This document shows, piece after piece, positions 37,178 through 45,459 of a stretch of 64,000 nt of DNA. Positions within the stretch are counted from its first letter, which is position 1. Each line of letters begins with the position of its first letter. Below the pieces are notes generated by a model. The model searched no databases. It worked only from the letters and a program-made list of their open reading frames with translations, and had not been told where the DNA came from. Origin of the DNA: JACPPO01 sp965262505 (GTDB lineage Bacteria; Acidobacteriota; Vicinamibacteria; Vicinamibacterales; UBA2999). Both the position numbers and the translations under genes were made by a program. The DNA is taken from the NCBI GenBank assembly GCA_965262505.1, contig CBDHFM010000030.1, forward strand, positions 2,418,001-2,482,000. Reading direction: 5' to 3'.

Positions 37178-38251
37178 GTGAAGACGCTCCGCGTGGGCGT
37201 TATTTACGGCGGCCGGTCCGGCGAGCACGAGGTCTCGGTCGCGTCTGCCGCCTCGATCTTCAGGCATCTTGACCGCACGCGCTACGAGGCGGTCCCGATC
37301 CGCATCGAGAAGAGCGGCCACTGGGTGCTCGCCGGCAAGGCGCCGGATGCTCTCTCTGTCGCGACCGCCTCCGAGGATCGCGCCCCCCCCCCCCCCCAGG
37401 CCCTCGAGCCATCTGCCGCCGTTTCTCCCTCCGGCCTGGACGTGATAATTCCGATGCTCCACGGACCATACGGCGAAGACGGCACCGTGCAGGGCCTGCT
37501 GGAGCTGGCGAATGTGCCCTACGTGGGGGCCGGCGTGCTGGGATCGGCGGTCGGAATGGACAAAGCGGTCATGAAAACGCTCTTTGCCGCCCGGGGCCTC
37601 CCAATCGTCCCGCACCTCACGGTGCTGCGGCGAGCGTGGCTGGACGAGCGGCCCTCGATCGCCAGGCGGGCAGCGGACGAGCTGCGATTTCCCATGTTCG
37701 TCAAGCCTGCCAACCTGGGTTCGAGCGTTGGCATCTCGAAGGCACGAACCGCGGCCGACTTCGCCGACGCGATGGAGCTGGCATTGCAGTTCGATCGCAA
37801 AGTCGTCATCGAAGCGGCCGTGCCCGGCGCCCGCGAGATCGAGTGCGCGGTGCTCGGCAACGACGCCCCGGAGGCATCGATTCCCGGTGAAATCATCCCC
37901 TCGCGCGAGTTCTACGACTACAAAGCGAAATACCTGGACGAAAGGTCGCGGCTGCTGATACCCGCTCCGCTCGGCGACGCCCACACCGCCGAGATTCGCC
38001 GCCTGGCCGTCGACGCGTTTCGGGCGGTCGACGGCGCGGGCATGGCGCGCGTCGATTTCCTCGTCGCCGGCGACACCGGGAAGACCTTCGTCAACGAGGT
38101 CAACACGATTCCAGGCTTCACGACGATCAGCATGTATCCGAAGTTGTGGGAAGCCTCCGGCCTCCCCTATCCCGCCCTCCTCGACCGTCTCATCGCGCTC
38201 GCGCTCGAACGGCACGCGGACAAGCAGCGCCTGCGCACGAGCATGACCTGA
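37178..38251 (+). CDS. ddl: D-alanine-D-alanine ligase
   Basis: 357 aa from GTG 37178 (VKTLRVGVIYGGRSGEHEVS); the frame is open far upstream but that part is antisense to tgt. ATP-grasp enzyme: LHGPYGEDGTVQGLLELANV, VKPANLGSSVGISKA, EIIPSREFYDYKAKY (the Y of the omega loop favours D-Ala-D-Ala over D-lactate) and FVNEVNTIPGFTTISMYPKL. Makes the peptidoglycan dipeptide. Oddity: codons ~69-73 lie in a run of 15 C (37383-37397), within a variable loop, so slippage would switch the frame. Confidence 0.95.
   Translation: MKTLRVGVIYGGRSGEHEVSVASAASIFRHLDRTRYEAVPIRIEKSGHWVLAGKAPDALSVATASEDRAPPPPQALEPSAAVSPSGLDVIIPMLHGPYGEDGTVQGLLELANVPYVGAGVLGSAVGMDKAVMKTLFAARGLPIVPHLTVLRRAWLDERPSIARRAADELRFPMFVKPANLGSSVGISKARTAADFADAMELALQFDRKVVIEAAVPGAREIECAVLGNDAPEASIPGEIIPSREFYDYKAKYLDERSRLLIPAPLGDAHTAEIRRLAVDAFRAVDGAGMARVDFLVAGDTGKTFVNEVNTIPGFTTISMYPKLWEASGLPYPALLDRLIALALERHADKQRLRTSMT
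37383..37397 (+). repeat. C15 homopolymer inside ddl
   Basis: Fifteen consecutive C residues encoding part of RAPPPPQAL. The written length keeps ddl open; a change of one or two C would truncate it about 75 codons in. Could be a contingency locus, a neutral loop expansion or a sequencing artefact. Confidence 0.85.
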
Positions 38252-38459
38252 GACCAGCGCGACGGCAAGGGCGCCAAGGATGCGCGCGTACCGCGCTGCG
38301 CGCGATCGAACGATAGCTCGGATCACGAACCGCACATCACACTGAAGTTCTGTACGCATTCGTCCGACACGTTGATCCAGAGGGTGACGACTTGACAGAT
38401 GGCGCGAGCATGGACGTAGCTCCGGCACGCGTTTTTTGACAGTAAGCATGCTTTTGTGC

Positions 38460-38489
38460 TTGACATCAAAAAAATCTCACCCATAATCT
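38460..38489 (+). promoter_or_regulatory. Sigma70 promoter of the 15-aa peptide unit
   Basis: Consensus TTGACA (38460-38465) and a -10 within CATAATCT (38482-38489), 16-18 bases apart depending on register. A second TTGACA lies at 38436-38441. A leader hairpin GGGTGG..GGCTCAGCC..CACCC follows at 38503-38524. Confidence 0.65.
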
Positions 38490-38584
38490 ACATCTGGTAT
38501 GAGGGTGGATGGCTCAGCCCACCCGTTGTGACGGTCAAGTTTGCCGTCGGAGGCTGAGGCACCACAACCTGAGGAGAAAAACGA

Positions 38585-38632
38585 ATGGCGAAGAAGAAAA
38601 AGGCCGCGAAGAAGGCTGCCAAGAAGAGGTAG
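38585..38632 (+). CDS. 15-residue lysine/alanine peptide (histone H1-tail-like)
   Basis: ATG 38585, preceded by the strong site GAGGAG 8-13 bases upstream, encodes MAKKKKAAKKAAKKR and stops at TAG 38632. It has its own promoter (38460-38489), a structured leader and a textbook terminator (38650-38679), so the ~190-nt transcript seems dedicated to it. The composition matches AKKA-type tails of bacterial histone H1-like/AlgP proteins, but no larger domain is attached. Possible roles: nucleic-acid-binding micropeptide, or a translated small RNA. Function unknown. Confidence 0.6.
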   Translation: MAKKKKAAKKAAKKR

Positions 38633-38649
38633 TTCTTCGAAGGACTTGG

Positions 38650-38679
38650 GGGGTGCTCGTGTTGAGCACCCCTTTTTTT
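38650..38679 (+). terminator. Rho-independent terminator after the 15-aa peptide
   Basis: Perfect 9-bp stem GGGGTGCTC / GAGCACCCC, 5-base loop, followed by TTTTTTT. Confidence 0.93.
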
Positions 38680-38720
38680 GAGTTGCTGCTCTCCCGAAAC
38701 GCGCCGCGCGCCGGGACTTA

Positions 38721-40024
38721 GGGCTTGTCAGACAATTACTGACTTTTGTGTTCTCGGAGCAGCGGGATGGATCGTGTAGTTCCAGTCGCCGTGAAAGCGA
38801 TGCCGCTCGAGGCGTACCGTCGCCAGCTGCGCATCGGTGACGGTGAGGCCACCCGGGTATGGGCCGCGGTCGAGTTCCGACCGAACGCGGAGTCCGGACC
38901 GACTGTGCGTCGAGCCAATGAGGCTCACGATCGTGGCCAAGTCGACGAGTGGGGTGCCGCGCCAATTCATCGCGATGTGCGAGAACACCCGATGCTCGAT
39001 CTTGTTCCACTTGCTCGTACCCGGCGGAAAGTGACAGACCGTGATCACCAAGCCCGTCCGATTGGCCAGACGCGGCAGTTCCCACTTCCACAACCGGAGG
39101 CGCGCCCCCGTTGCTCCCGCCTGCATCCGCCGTGATCAACAGCGACTGGGCTTGTCGATACGCCGGGCGACCCATGTGCTGCCACCAACGCTGGATCGAC
39201 CGTACCGCGAAGCTCGCGGTGTCGTGATCGATCCCGACACGCACCCAGCCTTCGTTGCGATGCAGATCGTAGATGCCATGCGGAATGGCCTTCCCGCCCG
39301 TGGTGGCGGTGGCCGGGATCACGAAGTCGTGGACCTGTACCCGCTGCGGCGTCTTCGCCGGGCGCCAGGTGCGGCCCGCGTTCTTGAACGCGCCGACCAG
39401 CTCCTTCTTCTTGGTGTCCACCGAAATCGTCGGCTGCTGTTGCCGTTGCGCGCGTCGCACGCGCCGGGCGATGTACCGAAACTGCGCGTCCCGATCGACA
39501 TGCTGGCGGCCCTCACGAGTCTTGGCGTTGCCCTGCAGGCTGTAGCCCAGTCCGTGCAACAACTCGGCGACCACCGTGTGGCTGACGCGGTGGCCCAGAC
39601 CGTCGAGCGCCACCGCCAACGTCCGTGCGCTCTGGCACGTCCACCGCAGCGGCGAGTCGGGATCGCCGGGGGCGGTCGGCTCAACCAACGCATCCAAATC
39701 GCGCAGCAGCGTCGCGTCGAGATCGATCGCGCGCTTGCGGCCGCCGCCCGCCCTTCGCGTCCGGCCGCCCGCGAGCGGCTCGTCCGCCGTCAATTCACGC
39801 AAACCGCGCTGGATGGTCGATGTCGCGATACCCGTGGCTCGGGCGACCAGCGCCGTGCCGCCATAACCGATCGCCTGGGCCTCAGTCGCCGCCCACACCC
39901 GGCGCGATCGCTCCGTGAGCACGGGCGCCAGCGCTGCATGCTTTGCCCGCAGGGTGGCCACCTCCACGGGCGCAGCGTACTACTCGCCGATCAACAGTAC
40001 AAGAAGTTATTTCCTTACAGGCTC
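38721..40024 (-). mobile_element. ISAzo13-family insertion sequence, copy B (1304 bp, inactivated)
   Basis: Same ends as copies A, C and D, in inverted orientation, with TTA duplicated (38718-38720, 40025-40027). It is one base longer than the other copies because of an extra G in the transposase gene. It separates the small peptide unit from the beta-propeller pseudogene. Confidence 0.93.
38728..39967 (-). pseudogene. ISAzo13 transposase, copy B, frameshifted
   Basis: Identical in layout to the 412-aa transposases of copies A, C and D as far as LLITADAGGSNG, where GGGG has become GGGGG (about 39106-39110). The reading frame is then lost: the DDE Glu and the C-terminal third lie in another frame (from about 39110 down to 38728). 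A non-functional transposase, though the ends could still be moved in trans. Confidence 0.9.
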
Positions 40025-40253
40025 TTAGCTTGCTGTTTGGAACGGTCCAATTTGCGGTGAGTGGCGGGACCTTAGTTTACTTGTCAGGAATTCAAGACAC
40101 AGAAACCGGTTTCCTCGTCTGGGTCGATCGAGAGGGAACCAAAACGCCGCTTGATTTCGAGCCAAGAAGATTCTATGGGCCTCGACTGTCTCCTGATGAG
40201 CGCCGTATTGGGCTTGATCCGATCTCGTGGACACGTTCCGAAAGGTGGAGACG

Positions 40254-40706
40254 ATGTCCCGAATGGCAGCAACCACACGTCGGCGGTCACGCCGGCAATT
40301 CAGTGACGAGTTCCGGGCTGGGGCGGTCCGGCTGGTGTTGGAAGAGGGGAAGACGGTCGGCGCCGTCGCCCGCGAGTTGGATCTTACCGAATCGGCCTTG
40401 CGGCAATGGATCGAGCGGGCGCGCGCCGACCGCAGCGGGGGCCGTACCGGTCTGACGACCGCCGAGCGGGAGGAGCTGGCTCGGCTGCGCAAGGAGAATC
40501 GCATCCTCGCCGAGGAGCGCGACATCTTAAAAAAAGCGACGGCCTTCTTCGCGAAGCAGCGCCGGGAAGATTTCGGTTCATTGCCGTGGAGAAGGCCAGG
40601 CACACCGTCATCATTCTGTGCCGGTGTCTCGCGGTCACACGCAGCGGGTTCTACGCGTGGCAACGACGCCCGGAATCGGCACGATCACGAGACGACCGGC
40701 GGGTGA
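40254..40706 (+). CDS. IS3 OrfA (DNA-binding, helix-turn-helix plus leucine zipper)
   Basis: ATG 40254 with GGTGGAG upstream. HTH region RQFSDEFRAGAVRLVLEEGK, VGAVARELDLTESALRQWIE; coiled coil REELARLRKENRILAEERDI, LKKATAFFAKQ. An A7 run (40529-40535, TTAAAAAAAGC) at LKKA is the expected -1 frameshift site that makes OrfAB. Past the slip site the zero frame runs on about 50 codons, longer than usual. Confidence 0.88.
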   Translation: MSRMAATTRRRSRRQFSDEFRAGAVRLVLEEGKTVGAVARELDLTESALRQWIERARADRSGGRTGLTTAEREELARLRKENRILAEERDILKKATAFFAKQRREDFGSLPWRRPGTPSSFCAGVSRSHAAGSTRGNDARNRHDHETTGG

Positions 40707-41419
40707 AGGTCCTCGTCCAAGCGTCCGTTGACGCGAGCAAACAGCGCTATGGCAGCCCGCGCATTCACGAAGACCTGATCGAGCAGGACGAGCAGGTGAG
40801 TCGCAAACGGGTCGTCCGGCTGATGCAGGAAGAAGGCCTGGTCGCACGGGCCCGGAAGCGTTACAACGTAACCACCATGAGCGATCACGACCAGCCGGTC
40901 GCGGCGAATCTGCTCGACCGCCAGTTCGAGGCGGACGCCCCGAATCAGCGGTGGGTCGGCGACACGACCGAGTTCGTCATCGGCAGCAGCGGTAACCTGT
41001 ACCTCGCGGCGGTCTTGGATCTGTGCTCGCGGTTCATCGTGGGGTGGGCCGTCAGCGCGGTGAACGACCGGCACGTGACCATCAAGGCCTTGGAGATGGC
41101 GCTCAAGCGCCGGTGCCCGGACATCGGCCTCCTCCATCATTCCGATCAGGGTTGTACGTACGCAAGCGAGGATTATCAGGACCTCCTCGAGGCGCGTGGC
41201 ATCGTCTGCAGCATGAGCCGACGTGGCAACTGCTGGGACAATGCCGTCATGGAGAGCTTCTTCTCGACCGTCAAGAGCGAGCGCGGCGAACACGTCGACA
41301 GTCACGGCGACGCGAAGATGGAGTTGTTCGATTACATCGAAGTGTTCTATAACCAGCGACGTCGCCACTCGACGCTCGGCCAGATCAGTCCGGCCGCCTT
41401 CGAACGGCAGGCGGCGTAG
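40586..41419 (+). CDS. IS3 OrfB transposase (DDE)
   Basis: About 277 aa in the -1 frame relative to OrfA; GTG 40586 is a possible own start, but expression as an OrfAB fusion is expected. HTH_21 region VKVLVQASVDASKQRYGSPR, then the DDE integrase core: NQRWVGDTTEF, GLLHHSDQGCTYAS, NCWDNAVMESFFSTVKSE, and FYNQRRRHSTLGQISPAAF. Intact. Confidence 0.92.
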   Translation: MEKARHTVIILCRCLAVTRSGFYAWQRRPESARSRDDRRVKVLVQASVDASKQRYGSPRIHEDLIEQDEQVSRKRVVRLMQEEGLVARARKRYNVTTMSDHDQPVAANLLDRQFEADAPNQRWVGDTTEFVIGSSGNLYLAAVLDLCSRFIVGWAVSAVNDRHVTIKALEMALKRRCPDIGLLHHSDQGCTYASEDYQDLLEARGIVCSMSRRGNCWDNAVMESFFSTVKSERGEHVDSHGDAKMELFDYIEVFYNQRRRHSTLGQISPAAFERQAA

Positions 41420-42841
41420 GGCATGGACGCTGCCATCCCTGCGGACGCACAGAACGCGCCCACAGGGATTTGGAAATCTCGCACAGAACGCGAGATTCCC
41501 ACAGCGCCCACACCCATCATCGTTGTTGTGAACGAACGAAAGAACAACGGAGACTCAAACAGCGTAGCTAAACCGTCCACCGAATCGGATCAGGCCCATA
41601 TCGCGGTAGGGATAACCGAAGGGACTGACGAAGACGTCTGGATTGGAGACGTTGAACGCGGAGGTTTGACTCCAATGACCCCAGGGCTAGAATCTGAAAT
41701 TCCGCTCTGGACGCCAGGCGGCGCAGACATTGTCTACGCCGGCGTTCGTGAAGGGCAACGCCTGACGTTGAAGCAATCGGCCAACGGGGGCGCGGAAAAA
41801 GTCCTCGACCTGGGCAATCATTTCCACCAGCACCTCAGCGACATCTCGAACGACGGTACACTCGTGTGGACTGATTTGCGGGTGGCAAATGCGGAACGTT
41901 ACAGCTTGTGGACATCCGAACTAGACGAGGCCGGCGCGACCCGTCGTTTTCTACCGAGTGCCGTTGGACCGCAGACAGCCAGCTTTTCCCCGGATGGGCG
42001 CTGGTTGGTCTATCAATCATATGAATCCGCAAGGCCTGAGATTTACGCTGTGTCGTTTCCAGACGGCGGTGGCAGAATACCCATCTCAAGGGGGCCAGGT
42101 ACTGAGCCGACGTGGTCGCGGGACGGTCGTGAGATCTTTTATCGCAATGGTGAACAGATGATGGTCGTCGCCGTGGACACTACAGATTCCCTAGAAGCGG
42201 CCCTCCCGGATCTTCTATTTGAAAACAACACCCTGGAAGTTCCGGCTGGTGCAGCATCCCGACAATACGATGTTACAGCGGACGGTCGGAGGTTTCTCAT
42301 GGTCAAACCACTTGACCCTACTTCCGATGGTGTGCCTGGATCCACGCCCCAGATCAACGTCGTCCAGAACTGGTTCGAGGAACTACGGCGGCTGGTGCCG
42401 ACAGACTAACGGCCGCTCGCATTCCGCACTAAGCGCCGCACGCCAGGATTAATCCTCAGTAGTCGTGCCGATTCAACCGGTCGATGCAACGGTTTCCGCA
42501 AGTACTTCTGCCGGGGTCCGATAGTCGAGCGTCTTCCGCGGTCGGGTGTTGAGCTCGCGCGCGATCGCATCAAGCTGGACTTGTGTGTAGCCCGACAGGG
42601 GTGTCCCCTTCGGAAAGTATTGTCGCAGCAGGCCGTTGGTATTCTCGTTGGTCCCCCGTTGCCACGGACTATAGGGATCACAGAAATAGACCTGCACGCC
42701 TGTCGCGATCGAGAACGCGTGATGGGCCGCAAGTTCCAAGCCGCGATCCCACGTGAGCGTGGCCATGAGGCCCTCGGGCAACCGCTGGACCTGCTGCGTG
42801 AGCGCCTGCACTACCGTCTGCGTCTCGCGCCCGGTGATCCG

Positions 42842-44274
42842 GGGGATGTCCCGTGCGCTGTTGAAACTCGGCGGCGGCTCGGTTGAGATTCTACGCGACG
42901 TTCGCCACTGAGCCCCCGATGCCGAGACGTTGATCACGCGCCCGCAGGGCCGTCACCAGGCGGGGCATGTCAGCGCATCCCTTGACGCGCCTGAAACCCT
43001 TGACGGCTTCGAGGACACCGGCCGCCACCCACCGCAGCATCATCTGTCCGCCACGCCACCGTTTCACGTTCCGCGTCACGTGGCGGGTGCGGCTCAGCAG
43101 ACTCTCGGCGGCATTCGTGGTCGCGAGCGATCGCTGGAGTCGCGCCGAGAGGTGCAGCGTGAGGACCGTCAGGGTCTCGTCGAGTCCTTCGCGCACGCTG
43201 CCGGCGGCGCTGGGATAGACCTCGTCCAGGCGCGTGGCGAGAGTGGTGAGCAGCCGCGTCGCCGTCTTCACGTCGGTCGCCAGATAGGCGCGTCGCACGA
43301 TCGCCTGCACCCACGGTCGCTGCCGCTCCGGTAGGTGGTCCAGGATGTTGCGGAGCTTGTGGACCTGGCACCGCTGGATGAGCGCGGCCGCGCCGAAGAC
43401 CGCCCGCGTGGCTTTGTGCAGGGCCGGCGCGCCATCGAGGATCACGAGCAGGCTGCGGTCGGTGCGCAGGCCCCGGCTCTGCAGATTCGCCAGCAAGCTC
43501 TGACACACGGCGGTGTTCTCGGTGGCGCCCTCCCACAGGCCGAGCGCGTGTTTCTGCCCGTCTGCGGCGATCCCAAGGGCCACCACGAGGCAGTGCTCGC
43601 CGATATGCACGCCGTCGATGAGCAGCGCCACGAGGTCGAGACCGTCCAGCGGCGCGGATTGCCACGCCCGGAGTTGGGCCGTGGTCTTCGCCACGAATCG
43701 CCGGCTGACGCTGCTCTTGCTCGTGCCGCGACTTACGACCCCCGCCGGCACCGACTCAAGACTTCGCGCATAGTGACGGGTCGCCACGCCCACCAGCATC
43801 TGCTCAACGACGCGGCGATTCAGGGGATCGGCCTGGGCCACCGCCTGGAAGGTCGGCAGCGGGACTTCGCGGCCCTCGGCCCGCACGCGGGGCCGCTGCA
43901 TGGCGACCTTCCGGCCCCCGAGGACGACCTCGCTGGGCACGGTGCCCGCCCGCGAGGCGTGGCGGTCAGCATGATGAGCGTACCGCGGGCCGCACAACGC
44001 CGTGCGGTCCTCCTCGAGCAGCGCATCGAGTACCTGGAGACCTGACTGCACCATCAACGCGAAGAGCGCGGCCTTCGTGTCCTCCAGGACGTCCACGAGC
44101 GGGAGGGATCGGACGGTGGGAGATTCAACAACGCGAGACGGGCCGGCTGTGCGAGACTTCTTCATGGCGGCTCCTTTGCTGTGAGGCGTGTTGCCTCGGT
44201 TTGGTCACCACTCGTCTATCACGAGCAGTGACGGAGCCGCCGCTTCAATTTTCAACAGTCAGTGGGACATCCCC
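42842..44274 (-). mobile_element. IS256-family insertion sequence (1433 bp) nested in IS30
   Basis: Terminal repeats GGGGATGTCCCGTGCGCTGT (left) and GGGGATGTCCCACTGACTGT (right, complement), continuing TGAAA, with an 8-bp target duplication GTGATCCG (42834-42841, 44275-44282), typical of IS256. Carries one intact transposase gene. Confidence 0.92.
42891..44165 (-). CDS. IS256-family (Mutator-type) transposase
   Basis: 424 aa from ATG 44165. DDE residues: LVALLIDGVHIGEHCLVVAL (Asp), SLLVILDGAPALHKATRAVF (Asp), then C-x2-H region QRCQVHKLRNILDHLPERQR and TTNAAESLLSRTRHVTRNVK (Glu), all characteristic of the Mutator/IS256 superfamily. Intact, so the element may be mobile. Confidence 0.94.
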   Translation of the reverse strand: MKKSRTAGPSRVVESPTVRSLPLVDVLEDTKAALFALMVQSGLQVLDALLEEDRTALCGPRYAHHADRHASRAGTVPSEVVLGGRKVAMQRPRVRAEGREVPLPTFQAVAQADPLNRRVVEQMLVGVATRHYARSLESVPAGVVSRGTSKSSVSRRFVAKTTAQLRAWQSAPLDGLDLVALLIDGVHIGEHCLVVALGIAADGQKHALGLWEGATENTAVCQSLLANLQSRGLRTDRSLLVILDGAPALHKATRAVFGAAALIQRCQVHKLRNILDHLPERQRPWVQAIVRRAYLATDVKTATRLLTTLATRLDEVYPSAAGSVREGLDETLTVLTLHLSARLQRSLATTNAAESLLSRTRHVTRNVKRWRGGQMMLRWVAAGVLEAVKGFRRVKGCADMPRLVTALRARDQRLGIGGSVANVA

Positions 44275-45110
44275 GTGATCCGGACGAGGCACACGTAGCG
44301 CGAGCGCCGCTCGACCAGCGTCGCCACCGAGGACCGCCGCGCCCCCACTAACAGGTCCCCTTCCCAGTGACCCGGGACCGCGCGATCCTCCACCGTCGCC
44401 GGGCGCTCGCGAATCGAGACGGCGCCCACGATATAGCCCCCCGTCTGGGTCCCCCGCGTCCGCGGGCGCCGCACCGTGCGCCGACGCCGCAACTGCGCCT
44501 GCAACACCCGTTTGAGCACCCCGCGACTTTGCACAAACAGGCTGCGATAGATCGTTTCGTGCGAGACGCACATGCTCGGATCGTCAGCATACGCCCGGCG
44601 CAGCCAGCCGGCGATCTGCTGGGGCGACCACTTGTGCGCAAGCTGCGCCGCCACCACATCCCGGAGGGCGGGGTGCGTCGCCAACCGACACCGCTTGGGG
44701 CGCCGGCCGCGGGCCCACGCCTGGTCGTCGGCTATCGTGGCCCGATACCGGCGCCGCCCACCGTGGCGCCGCACTTCCCGACTCACCGTCGAGGCGGCTC
44801 GGCCCACCCCGCGACTGATCTGCCGCAGGGACGCGCCGCAGGCCAGGCCCCGGGAAATCGCCTCGCGCTCGGTCAGCGTCAGCGCCTGCCGCGCCCGCTG
44901 GCGCCCCGGCGGCGGGATGCCCCCCGTCCGGACGACTTCATACCGCACTACCTTCCCCGCGCGGCTCAGCGCACGGCCGATGGCCTTCAACGTTTCGCCC
45001 CGCCGCCAGCGGCGCCACACCTCCGCCTTCTCGGCGGCCGTCAGCCGTGGCCCTCGTCGTCGCACCATGACACCTCCCATTTCGAGTGCATGTTGCATCG
45101 ACCGGTTGAA

Positions 45111-45294
45111 CGCACCCGCGCAGGGTTTACCTATCTGGGCTGGACGGACCGGAGCCTGTGACGCCCATCCCGCAAACACCCGTTTACGGGACGCCTCCAC
45201 GAGACGACTGGCCCTCCTCAAAGTCTGCGGTATCAAATCGCCGTCCCAACAGGATCACGGGACACTCTCCCCAGATAAGGAACTGAAGCGTGGT
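45111..45294. other. Short region without a recognisable gene
   Basis: Between the outer IS30 end and the inverted-repeat element. An open minus-strand frame (part reads RRASRLVEASRKRVFAGWAS) continues the IS30 frame upstream but matches nothing I recognise. Probably leftover target DNA. Confidence 0.35.
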
Positions 45295-45442
45295 CACCAC
45301 CGAACATGAGGCGTGGTACCTCCGGCGCAAACCGTAGTCAGGCGCCAGCCGCGACGCGAGGCAAGAGGTGCCCTTCGAAGCCGTATGTAAGACGAGCGGA
45401 GCCGGTTTGCAGAGGAGGTGCCACGCCTCATGTTCGGTGGTG
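45295..45442. repeat. Inverted-repeat element with 40-bp arms (148 bp)
   Basis: Left arm 45295-45334 (CACCACCGAACATGAGGCGT...) and right arm 45403-45442 (...CCTCATGTTCGGTGGTG) are complementary over about 40 bp with only a few mismatches, enclosing 68 bp with no ORF. This could fold into a long hairpin or be a MITE. No other copy noticed in the window. The right arm abuts the orphan IS701 end. Confidence 0.8.
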
Positions 45443-45459
45443 GATCTGACAAAGTAGTA
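45443..45459 (+). mobile_element. Orphan right end of the IS701-type element
   Basis: ATCTGACAAAGTAGTA is identical to the last 16 bases of the IS701 copy at 1043-2467 and is likewise followed by CTAG (45460-45463). No transposase remains. A relic of a second insertion, again at a CTAG that supplies a stop codon (of the NicO-like gene). Confidence 0.8.

Larger units (their letters stand above)
40214..41592 (+). mobile_element. IS3-family insertion sequence (~1379 bp)
   Basis: Terminal repeats TGATCCGATCTCGTGGAC (left) and TGATCCGATTCGGTGGAC (right, complement), with a 3-bp duplication GGC at 40211-40213 and 41593-41595, as usual for IS3. Contains overlapping orfA and orfB. About 170 bp of non-coding sequence follows orfB before the right end. 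Confidence 0.9.
40028..42409 (+). pseudogene. WD40/PD40 beta-propeller protein gene, truncated and interrupted
   Basis: Two pieces of one gene: 40028-40213 (FAVSGGTLVYLSGIQDTETG, VWVDREGTKTPLDF, RLSPDERRIG) and 41593-42409 (GTDEDVWIGDVERGGLTPMT, SFSPDGRWLVYQSYESARPE, PTWSRDGREIFYRNGEQMMV, ending RRLVPTD). The SPDGR/VWVxD blades are those of TolB-like propellers, often the C-terminal half of Ser/Thr kinases. The IS3 element splits it; removing the IS and one GGC copy joins the halves exactly in frame (RRIG-P-HIAVG). The 5' part is absent beyond ISAzo13 copy B. Confidence 0.85.
42473..45068 (-). pseudogene. IS30 transposase, interrupted
   Basis: N-terminal piece (ATG 45068, site GGGAGGT, to 44275): RRGPRLTAAEKAEVWRRWRR, SLRQISRGVGRAASTVSREV, WSPQQIAGWLRRAYADD, VPGHWEGDLLVGARRSSVAT (first Asp). 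C-terminal piece (42841-42473): TGRETQTVVQAL, LTWDRGLELAAH (second Asp), SPWQRGTNENTNGLLRQYFP (Glu). Removing the IS256 and one 8-bp duplication restores LVRITGRETQT in frame. Confidence 0.9.
42472..45110 (-). mobile_element. IS30-family insertion sequence, split by an IS256 element
   Basis: Outer inverted repeats TTCAACCGGTCGATGCAAC (42472-42490) and its complement (45092-45110), 19 bp and perfect. The sequence between is an IS30 transposase gene interrupted at 42842-44274. Without the inner element and one TSD copy the IS30 is about 1.2 kb. I could not see a clear target duplication. Confidence 0.88.

Noticed and set aside
38252..38350. Minus-strand signal-peptide-like frame (RYARILGALAVALVSGHARA)
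   Set aside because: It continues as the antisense of ddl with shadow composition, so the signal-like segment is most likely chance.
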